DNA of 32,069 nt from Lysobacterales bacterium (lineage in GTDB: Bacteria; Pseudomonadota; Gammaproteobacteria; Xanthomonadales; S139-57): positions 1 through 32,069 of the forward strand of contig JALWTZ010000010.1 of assembly GCA_026993285.1 (NCBI GenBank), given 5' to 3'. Positions within the stretch are counted from its first letter, which is position 1, and every line of letters starts with the position of its first letter. Below are positions 1-7,651 of this stretch, in pieces. Both the position numbers and the translations under genes were made by a program. The notes beneath the pieces were generated by a model. The model had not been told where the DNA came from and made no database searches. It was given only the letters and a program-made list of their open reading frames with translations.

Positions 1-27
1 AAGAAAAGCCTGGCCCGAATGCATCAT
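1..27 (-). CDS. possible start of next T2SS gene (gspJ expected by gene order), truncated by window edge
   Basis: ATG at 27..25 overlaps the gspI TGA (26..24) as ATGA; only about 9 codons visible (MMHSGQAFL). Assignment rests on gene order. Confidence 0.25.
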
Positions 28-422
28 GGCCCTTCCTGCCCTTCCACCGCCCGCAGGGTGACGAATTCCAGCGAACGCCGCCCACCGCGGCTGTCCCAGA
101 ACACGGTCAGCCGTACCTGCAGCAATTGCAGGTTGCCGCCGCTGTTTTCCTGCCATTCGAGCTGTACCGGGTCGGCCTGCAGCGACCAGCTGTAACGGTC
201 ATCGAAACGGCCGTTCTCGCTACCGGGCTCCAGTGTCTCGCCCACACCCAGGGTATCCAGTTTGTTTTCCGCCCACAGGGTGGCCTCGGTGTATTCCCGC
301 GCGCGCAGGGTATTGCGCATGGATTGGGTGGCCCCCTGCAGAATCAGGGCGAACCCTAGGGAAAAGAGCAGCAGGGCAATGATGATCTCCAGCAGGGTAA
401 AGCCCCGGTTTCGCTCAGCCAT
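24..422 (-). CDS. gspI: type II secretion system minor pseudopilin GspI
   Basis: 132 aa, prepilin N-terminus RGFTLLEIIIALLLFSLGFALI; follows gspE-F-G-H. Confidence 0.85.
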   Translation of the reverse strand: MAERNRGFTLLEIIIALLLFSLGFALILQGATQSMRNTLRAREYTEATLWAENKLDTLGVGETLEPGSENGRFDDRYSWSLQADPVQLEWQENSGGNLQLLQVRLTVFWDSRGGRRSLEFVTLRAVEGQEGP

Positions 423-867
423 CGCTGCGTTCCATCCAGATTTCCCCGGTCAGCCAGATGACATGCAATGTCCAACTGCGTTCCCCTGCCCTGAGCACAA
501 TCCGGCCACCGGTGGAGGCACCGTCGGGGAAGAAGCGGATATTGCCCCGGCTGTCACCCACCAGCTCGCTTTCGGCAGTGAGCAGCTCCACATCCAGCTT
601 GTCGGGAATTTTCTTTTCTTTCTTGCCGGCAGCCTTCCAGGTTTTCTTGCCGGTATCCACGGTGAAGACGGTTTCCTTGTGCTTGAGGATGGCCTGGGCA
701 CGGGTATAACGCAAACCGGCCAGCATGTCCCGCCCGGTGGCACTGATCCTGGCGCCACCAATGGAACGGGCATAGCCCGAGCCCACCACGGCGGCCATCA
801 AGGCCACCAGCACCAGTACGACGATGATTTCCAGCAGGGTAAAGCCCGTGGAACGGGTGGAGTTCAT
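415..867 (-). CDS. gspH: type II secretion system minor pseudopilin GspH
   Basis: 150 aa, prepilin motif GFTLLEIIVVLVLVALMAAVV; lies between gspG and gspI. Confidence 0.85.
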   Translation of the reverse strand: MNSTRSTGFTLLEIIVVLVLVALMAAVVGSGYARSIGGARISATGRDMLAGLRYTRAQAILKHKETVFTVDTGKKTWKAAGKKEKKIPDKLDVELLTAESELVGDSRGNIRFFPDGASTGGRIVLRAGERSWTLHVIWLTGEIWMERSDG

Positions 868-890
868 GCGGCTGGCCTGCTGTTCATGCC

Positions 891-1313
891 TTACTCCCAG
901 GAAGTGATATCCCGGTTGCTGCCTTCACCGCCGGGGGCACCGTCCGCGCCGTAGGAGACGATATCATAGTCTCCGTGCTGGCCCGGCTGGGTGTATTGGT
1001 AGGGATTGCCCCATGGGTCCTTGAGGGCATTTTCCTTGATGTAGGGGCCATTCCAGTTGCTGGTTCCGGAACCGGAGATCAGGTCCTGCAAACTGTTGGG
1101 CATGCGGCCGGTATCCAGATAGTAGGTTTCCACTGCCATGCCCAGCCGGTCGATCTGTGCCTTGGCGGCCTTGGCTTGACCACTCTTGAGTTTGCCCAGC
1201 AGCTTGGGGGCCACCAGCCCACCCAGCAGGGCGATCAATACCAGCACAATCATGATTTCCACCAGGGTAAAGCCGCGCTGTTTTCTGCCAGCCCATTGCT
1301 TGTCTTGTTTCAT
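891..1313 (-). CDS. gspG: type II secretion system major pseudopilin GspG
   Basis: RGFTLVEIMIVLVLIALLGGLVAPKL...DPWGNPYQY...YDIVSYGADGAPGGEGSNRDI; start set at internal MKQDKQ (1313) after an AGAGG-type RBS rather than the longer ORF start at 1346. Confidence 0.93.
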   Translation of the reverse strand: MKQDKQWAGRKQRGFTLVEIMIVLVLIALLGGLVAPKLLGKLKSGQAKAAKAQIDRLGMAVETYYLDTGRMPNSLQDLISGSGTSNWNGPYIKENALKDPWGNPYQYTQPGQHGDYDIVSYGADGAPGGEGSNRDITSWE

Positions 1314-1335
1314 CCTCTGTTCCTCACAAGTCGAT

Positions 1336-2547
1336 TTAAACCACAATATCGTTGACGCTGATGATGGCCAGAATAATGGACATCACGATCACGCCAATCA
1401 GTACCGCCAGGCCGATGATCAGCACCGGCACCAGAACGGAGAGCATGCGCTCCACGGCCAGCTGTACTTCATCGTCGTAGGTGTTGGCCACCTTGTCCAG
1501 CATGCTTTCCAGCTTGCCGGTTTCCTCGCCTACCTGAATCATCTGCAGGGCAAGACGCGGAAAATGTCCGTTCTTGCTCAGGCTGGGAGCCAGCATGCCA
1601 CCCTTTTTGACCGCTTCCGCCGCCTCGGCCACATCATCGGCCATCACGGTATTGCCCAGTACCTTGCGGCCGATGGACAAGGCCGTCAGCATGGCCACGC
1701 CGTTTTCCAGCAGGGTAGACAATGTACGGGCCAGGCGCGCCATTTCCAGCCGGGCCAGCAAATCTCCCAACAAGGGCATCCTGAGAAAGAAGGCATCCCA
1801 CTTGCGCCGGGCCTGTGGATCCTGCATCTGGCTCTTGCCCCATAGCCACAAGGCCACAACCGCTGGCAACATCACCCACCACCAGTGCTGGACGAAGCCG
1901 GCCACGGCCAGGACCATGCGGGTGATGCCAGGCAACTCACCGCCCATTTCATCGAACAATGGTGCGAACTGTGGCACCACAAACACCAGCAACAGCACCA
2001 CGGAACCGATGGCCATCAGCAACAGCAAAGACGGGTAGATCAGCGCCGAGGTCACATTCTGTTTCAGTGCGTGCGCCCGTTCCTGGTAGTCCGCCAGTCG
2101 GGTGAGGGTCTTGTCCAGCGCGCCACTGAGCTCGCCGGCGCGAACCATATTGATGTACAGGCGATTGAACACGCCATGGCGGGCCTGCATGGCATCCGCC
2201 AGTGAGTTGCCTTCGCGCACTTCTTCACGAAGGTCGTGAATCAGCCGGCGCATCGGTTCCTCTTCCGCCAGTTCCTCCAGCACCTGCAGGGAACGATCCA
2301 GCGGCATGCCGGCGTTGATCAGGTTGCTCAACTGCTGGGTAAAACGCAACAGGTCAGCGGATTTGGGGCGGTGCCTGTGCTGCAACAGGCGTTCCAGGGA
2401 AAAGCCGCTGCCTGCCGGTGCCGCTTCGATGGGCATGTGGCCGGCTTGTTGCAGGCGAGCGATGACATCCTGTTCACTGGCCGCTTCCATGTCTCCCTGA
2501 AGGGTTTCTCCCTGGGCGTTGATGGCCTTGTAGCGAAACAGCGGCAT
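1336..2547 (-). CDS. gspF: type II secretion system inner membrane protein GspF
   Basis: 403 aa, MPLFRYKAINAQGE start, duplicated helical domain with transmembrane segments; between gspE and gspG. Confidence 0.93.
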   Translation of the reverse strand: MPLFRYKAINAQGETLQGDMEAASEQDVIARLQQAGHMPIEAAPAGSGFSLERLLQHRHRPKSADLLRFTQQLSNLINAGMPLDRSLQVLEELAEEEPMRRLIHDLREEVREGNSLADAMQARHGVFNRLYINMVRAGELSGALDKTLTRLADYQERAHALKQNVTSALIYPSLLLLMAIGSVVLLLVFVVPQFAPLFDEMGGELPGITRMVLAVAGFVQHWWWVMLPAVVALWLWGKSQMQDPQARRKWDAFFLRMPLLGDLLARLEMARLARTLSTLLENGVAMLTALSIGRKVLGNTVMADDVAEAAEAVKKGGMLAPSLSKNGHFPRLALQMIQVGEETGKLESMLDKVANTYDDEVQLAVERMLSVLVPVLIIGLAVLIGVIVMSIILAIISVNDIVV

Positions 2548-2548
2548 C

Positions 2549-4264
2549 TCAGGCGTCCTTGGTCACGCGCATGACTTCTTCCACCGTGGTGATACCCTGC
2601 ACACTCTTGGCCAAACCATCCTCGTACATGGTGAGCATGCCCTCGGCGCGGGCCTGTTCGGCAATTTCACCGGCGGTGGCCTGGCGCATGACCAGGCGGC
2701 GGATTTCATCACTCATGGTGAGGAATTCCAGAATGGTGCTACGGCCCAGATAGCCGTTGGGGGAGCGCTCTGAGGGTATGGGGCGGTAGAGCTTGACCGG
2801 ACGCTCGTCGGTAAAACGCTCCAGCCCCAATTCCTGCACGACTTCCGGCAGGGCCTCGTAGGGTTCCGCGCTTTCCGGGTCCAGCTTGCGTACCAGCCGC
2901 TGGGCCAGAATGCCATTGATGGTGGAGGTCAGCAGGTAGTCTTCCACACCCATGTCCAGCAGACGGGTCAGGCCACTGGCGGCATCGTTGGTATGAATGG
3001 TGGACAGCACCAGGTGGCCGGTCAGGGCCGATTGAATGGCGATACGGGCGGTTTCCAGGTCGCGGATCTCACCGATCATGATGATGTCCGGGTCCTGACG
3101 CACGATGGCCCGCAGGGCATTGACAAAATCCAGTCCGATCTGCGGCTTGGCCTGAATCTGGTTGATGCCTTCCAGCTGGTATTCCACCGGATCTTCCACG
3201 GTGATGATCTTGCGTGCCGGTGTATTGAGCATCTGCAGCGCGGTATAGAGCGTAGTGGTCTTGCCCGAGCCGGTGGGGCCGGTGACCAGAATGATGCCAT
3301 GGGGCTTGTCCAGCTCTTTCTTGAACCGTTGCAATACCTGGGGTGAAAAACCCAGCCGTTCGAAATCGAAGACCACCGATTCCCGGTCAAGGATCCGCAT
3401 CACCACCGACTCGCCGTGGGCAGTGGGCACGGTGGAGACCCGCAGATCCAGCTCCTTGCCCTGTACCCGGGTCATGATGCGCCCATCCTGGGGCAGACGC
3501 CGCTCGGCGATATTCAGCCGGGCCATGATCTTCACCCGGCTGATAACCGCCGCGGTGGAGCTGGATGGCGGTGATTCCACCTCTTCCAGCACGCCGTCGA
3601 TGCGATAACGCACCTTGAGACGGTTTTCAAACGGTTCGATATGAATATCGGAGGCACGGGATTCCACCGCCCGCTGGATGATCAGGTTCACCAGGCGAAT
3701 GACCGGCGCTTCCGAGGCCAGGTCGCGCAGGTGTTCGACATCTTCCTCCCCTTCGGGCACGCCATCCAGATCATCGACAATCTCGCCCATGGCCGAGCGG
3801 CCGCCACCGTAAAGTTTTTCGATGGCGCCTTCCAGCTCGGAGTAAACGGCCACGCCGGCTTCCAGCTTGCGGCCCATGGCCCATTCCAGTGACTGCAAAA
3901 GAAAAGGGTCATAGGGCTCGGCCATGGCCACCTGCATGGCCTCGTCAGTAACAGACAATGGCAGGACACCATTTTCCTTGAGGAAACGATAAGGCAGATC
4001 GACCGCTTCCAGTGGTGTATCGGGAAAATCTTCCGTCTGGATCAGGGGCAATTCGAACAAACGGGCGATACCCTCGGCCAGGTCCTTCTCCGACAACAGG
4101 CCCAGACGCACCAGCATGACCGGCAGGGAGGTACCGCCCGGCTGGTGAATGCGCTCGGCCTTGCGCAGATCTTCCTCACGCAGCTTGCCCTGCTCCACCA
4201 GCCAGTGGCACAGGCGCTCATGTGGCTGCTGCGTGCTGTTATCCACAGCTTGCGGGATTTCCAT
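2549..4264 (-). CDS. gspE: type II secretion system ATPase GspE
   Basis: 571 aa, Walker A GPTGSGKTTTLYT, DPDIIMIGEIRD, AQRLVRKL; N-terminal MshEN-like region; heads the gsp block. Confidence 0.93.
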   Translation of the reverse strand: MEIPQAVDNSTQQPHERLCHWLVEQGKLREEDLRKAERIHQPGGTSLPVMLVRLGLLSEKDLAEGIARLFELPLIQTEDFPDTPLEAVDLPYRFLKENGVLPLSVTDEAMQVAMAEPYDPFLLQSLEWAMGRKLEAGVAVYSELEGAIEKLYGGGRSAMGEIVDDLDGVPEGEEDVEHLRDLASEAPVIRLVNLIIQRAVESRASDIHIEPFENRLKVRYRIDGVLEEVESPPSSSTAAVISRVKIMARLNIAERRLPQDGRIMTRVQGKELDLRVSTVPTAHGESVVMRILDRESVVFDFERLGFSPQVLQRFKKELDKPHGIILVTGPTGSGKTTTLYTALQMLNTPARKIITVEDPVEYQLEGINQIQAKPQIGLDFVNALRAIVRQDPDIIMIGEIRDLETARIAIQSALTGHLVLSTIHTNDAASGLTRLLDMGVEDYLLTSTINGILAQRLVRKLDPESAEPYEALPEVVQELGLERFTDERPVKLYRPIPSERSPNGYLGRSTILEFLTMSDEIRRLVMRQATAGEIAEQARAEGMLTMYEDGLAKSVQGITTVEEVMRVTKDA

Positions 4265-4536
4265 TGTCGGACTGACCTCTTGCGTTGGTTCCGGCTACAA
4301 CAAGCCGGCTATTGTAGCGGAATGTTTCCACCCACCCATAAACAAATGCCATGTACCGGCCCAGGTAACTTTTGCCGCTTTTCATTCAATGACTTATTTG
4401 CGATACTTCATGAAAGGTCTGACACACTGGCGACAAGCGCTTGTGTCCTATGGCATTCAAACCGTCAACTGACCTGATATTCGGGGCCATGGCCCTCCTG
4501 TAGCACTGTGACCATACCCAAGGCCGGGGGTTCAAG

Positions 4537-6999
4537 ATGAATTTGCGCAAAACCATTCTCTTTTCACTGCCTGTGCTATTGTCAAGCACCGTCTGGGCCA
4601 ATGCTCAACTCGGCCCACTGTTACAACAGAAGCTTGCCAGTGGGCTGAAAGGCGAACAGGCCATTCAGGTCGCCATCCGTACCCATGGTACTGCACTGCC
4701 CGGGCTGAAAAAGGTGGAGGCGCAAGGCGGTGCCTGGCTGCAGCTGACCTTGCCGGCCAGTGAGATCCGATCCCTGGCAAAACTGCCCCAGGTCGAAATG
4801 ATCCGCCTGCCCTACCGGGCACATGCCAAGGCCGTGGTTTCCGAAGGCGTTGCCGTAACCCATGCCGATGCACTCCATGCCCAGGGCACGACTGGCCAGG
4901 GTGTACGCATTGCCGTATTGGATGTGGGCTTTGCCGATTATGCCCAGCATCTGGGCGAAGAACTGCCGGCACAGGTGGGGGTGAAGAACTTCAATTCACT
5001 GAACTTCGAAACCACGGTTCACGGCCGGGCAGTAGCGGAAATCGTGCATGACATGGCCCCGGATGCCGACCTGACCCTCGTCGCTTTCGGTACCGATGTG
5101 GAGTATCTGCAAGCCATCGACTGGCTGAAAAGCCAGAATCCGCCCTTTGATATCGTCACCGCATCCATCGGTTTCGACAATATCGGCCCGTTGAACGGCC
5201 TTTCCGAAATCACCCAGGCCGCCGACAGTCTTGCGGATGTGGGCACGCTTTATTTCAATGCCGCCGGCAATGAACAGCAACAGTATTGGTCCGGCCTGTT
5301 CAATGACCCGGATGGTAACGGCTGGCACAATTTCTCCGGTGATGACGAACGCTTCAAGGTGGAACTGAACAAGGTGGAACCCTTCCAGATTATCCTCAAC
5401 TGGGATGACTGGGGCAGCGATCCCATCCACCCGCAGGCCAGCCAGGACTATGACCTCTATCTCTGGTGCCCGGATACCACCGAATTTACCGAGGCAACCG
5501 CCTGCCAGATTTCCAACGGCATACAGAACGGTGGCAGCATGAGCGTACCGCTGGAAATCATCGAAACGCCCTCGCCCAAGGGCGGTGCCTACTACGTGGG
5601 CATCAAGCGCAGTGGTGGCAGTGATAACCGCCTGCTGCGCATGTCCTTCTTCAATGAAGCCGGTATTTTCGGCCTGGAATACCGTGTGCCGGACAGCACC
5701 CTGTCGCATCCGGCTGATGGTTTCAACGTGATTGCAGTTGGTGCCTACCAGTACACGGATGTGGCCAATGATGTGGACCCGGAAATTCTTGCCGATGATC
5801 CAATATGGAACTATTCCGACTGGGCCTATGATCTGCCGCCGGAATATTTCTCCTCCCTCGGACCCACCTGGGACGGCCGCCACAAGCCCGACCTTTCCGC
5901 CCCGGATGGCGTCAGTACCGATGGCTATGGCGAGGAAGGGTTCTACGGCACTTCCGCTGCCACACCGCATGTGGCCGGTGCTGCGGCGTTGCTGTTGTCC
6001 CAGAATCCTGCGCGCAGCAACCAGGAAATCTACGATCTGCTTTTGGGCACGAGCATGGATGTGGAGCCACTGGGCATGGATGATGCTCACGGCGCCGGCA
6101 GGCTGGATCTGAATGTGGCCGCCGTCAACCCATGGATTTCACCCAAGACCACGGTCTGGCACAACCCCGGGCAGAACGGGCACGGCTTCTCGGTTTTGCA
6201 GGAAGGCAACCGCATGGTGGTGCTGTGGTATTTCTATGACAAGAACGGAGACCCGGCCTGGTTGCTGGCCGCCGGCGAAATGAATGGATCCGTGCTGGAT
6301 ACCGACCTCTACCACTTCACCGGGCCGGCCATGGGCATGCAGGGCATGACGGCCCAACTATTTGATGCCGCCGGTTCCACGGTCGATGCCTCCGTAGCCG
6401 GCCACATTCGCTTTGCATTCCGCGAGGACGGACGCAAGGCGGATGTCAGCATTCGCCTGGATGGTGATGACTTCCTGGCCGCCATGGACGATACCGTCAC
6501 CGTCGAGCCACTGCTGCATGCGCCGGCGGCCACCAACGACAACATGCCCTATATCACCGAGTTTACCGGCCTGTGGAACAACGCCAACGAGAATGGCCAT
6601 GGCTTCTTCATTTCCAAGCAGGGGCGCATTCACAGCCCGGACCATTATTTCTGGCCCACCGATGACAGCGCCATTTTCTGGTACAGCTATGACCCCAATA
6701 CTACGGATGCACGCTGGTGGCTGGGCAGTGGCGCTACCGGCATCAACAATGATTACAACCTGGCCGGCGACGGTCTGGGCGAGTATCCCATCAAGAAGTT
6801 TTTCCTGGACCGCCCTGTCAGCGATGGTGATCGCCTGGACGATATTTTCTCCATCGATCTCTACCCGGTGAAGACCACTCGCCAGGGCGGTATTGAATTC
6901 CACGGCCTGTACCAGGGAGAACTGAATGGCTACTACCACTACAGCCCCTTCCATGTGGAACTGCCGCTGAGCAACATGGTGCAATACCACCTGAACTGA
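4537..6999 (+). CDS. secreted S8 (subtilisin-like) serine peptidase with C-terminal tandem modules
   Basis: 820 aa; Sec signal peptide MNLRKTILFSLPVLLSSTVWANA; Asp motif IAVLDVGF, His motif VHGRAVAEIVHDMAP, Asn FNAAGN, Ser GTSAATPHVAGAAALL. Confidence 0.9.
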   Translation: MNLRKTILFSLPVLLSSTVWANAQLGPLLQQKLASGLKGEQAIQVAIRTHGTALPGLKKVEAQGGAWLQLTLPASEIRSLAKLPQVEMIRLPYRAHAKAVVSEGVAVTHADALHAQGTTGQGVRIAVLDVGFADYAQHLGEELPAQVGVKNFNSLNFETTVHGRAVAEIVHDMAPDADLTLVAFGTDVEYLQAIDWLKSQNPPFDIVTASIGFDNIGPLNGLSEITQAADSLADVGTLYFNAAGNEQQQYWSGLFNDPDGNGWHNFSGDDERFKVELNKVEPFQIILNWDDWGSDPIHPQASQDYDLYLWCPDTTEFTEATACQISNGIQNGGSMSVPLEIIETPSPKGGAYYVGIKRSGGSDNRLLRMSFFNEAGIFGLEYRVPDSTLSHPADGFNVIAVGAYQYTDVANDVDPEILADDPIWNYSDWAYDLPPEYFSSLGPTWDGRHKPDLSAPDGVSTDGYGEEGFYGTSAATPHVAGAAALLLSQNPARSNQEIYDLLLGTSMDVEPLGMDDAHGAGRLDLNVAAVNPWISPKTTVWHNPGQNGHGFSVLQEGNRMVVLWYFYDKNGDPAWLLAAGEMNGSVLDTDLYHFTGPAMGMQGMTAQLFDAAGSTVDASVAGHIRFAFREDGRKADVSIRLDGDDFLAAMDDTVTVEPLLHAPAATNDNMPYITEFTGLWNNANENGHGFFISKQGRIHSPDHYFWPTDDSAIFWYSYDPNTTDARWWLGSGATGINNDYNLAGDGLGEYPIKKFFLDRPVSDGDRLDDIFSIDLYPVKTTRQGGIEFHGLYQGELNGYYHYSPFHVELPLSNMVQYHLN

Positions 7000-7002
7000 A
7001 AC

Positions 7003-7036
7003 AACGAGGCCCGGTCGGTCATGCCGGGCCTCGTTT
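7003..7036. terminator. intrinsic terminator, likely bidirectional, between S8 peptidase and convergent membrane protein gene
   Basis: Perfect 12-bp inverted repeat AACGAGGCCCGG (7003-7014) / CCGGGCCTCGTT (7024-7035) with 9-nt loop, short T run after it. Confidence 0.8.
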
Positions 7037-7057
7037 CATTCACTCCGAGTATTGCGC

Positions 7058-7648
7058 TCATTCTCCGTCGCGATACGGCGAGATAATCTGTTCCACGAAA
7101 GCACGATTCATCAGCACCCAGGTGGCGATGGGCACCACGCCGGGGAGAATCAGATAGCCGGTCTGGTACATCAGGGCAATGACATCGGGAATGAAGATGC
7201 TGTCGGCCAGCGCCTGCTGGCCCGGCGGGCCCATCTTGAAGGCCAGGTCCTTGAGCAGCTCGGCAAACACGCCAAAGCCCTGGGCCAGCAGCACCAGCGA
7301 CCAGCCGATCATCAGCTGCTTCACTCGCTGAGCGGCGGTCAGGGGCGTGGACATCACCAGCGCCAGCAGCAGCGGGATGCCGTAACCATAGATCATCGGG
7401 TTAACCGACAGCACGAACACCGCCTGCTTGCCGCCGGCCACGGCCGTGGCATCCAGCAGGGTGTCGAATTCCAGCAACTTGCCGGTCTGCACCACTTCGT
7501 TGAATACCTCGGGCAGGGCCAGATGTGCCAGTGCCGCGGCGATCTTGCCGACCGGCAACACGAATACGCTGCCGAACAGAAACCAGAGAAAAAAGCCCAG
7601 CGGCAGCCAGAGCACGGCATTGATCAGCATGTAGCGTACCGGGTTCAT
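7058..7648 (-). CDS. multi-pass membrane protein resembling exosortase H-associated membrane protein
   Basis: 196 aa, several hydrophobic segments; MNPVRYMLINAVLWLPLGFFLWFLFG..., NPMIYGYGIPLLLAL, ALMYQTGYLILPGVVPIATW resemble my recollection of the XrtH-associated family. 3 nt after the purL stop. Confidence 0.5.
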   Translation of the reverse strand: MNPVRYMLINAVLWLPLGFFLWFLFGSVFVLPVGKIAAALAHLALPEVFNEVVQTGKLLEFDTLLDATAVAGGKQAVFVLSVNPMIYGYGIPLLLALVMSTPLTAAQRVKQLMIGWSLVLLAQGFGVFAELLKDLAFKMGPPGQQALADSIFIPDVIALMYQTGYLILPGVVPIATWVLMNRAFVEQIISPYRDGE

Positions 7649-7651
7649 CCT

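Noticed and set aside
381-1275. Three near-identical ~24-bp repeats (GATGATTTCCAGCAGGGTAAAGCC type) near 381, 823 and 1252
   Set aside because: Explained by the conserved prepilin cleavage motif GFTL(L/V)EI(I/M) at the start of gspI, gspH and gspG, not a regulatory or CRISPR-like repeat.
4996-6090. 364-aa minus-strand ORF inside the S8 peptidase gene
   Set aside because: The sense strand carries clear catalytic motifs; the antisense frame has no supporting signal or RBS.
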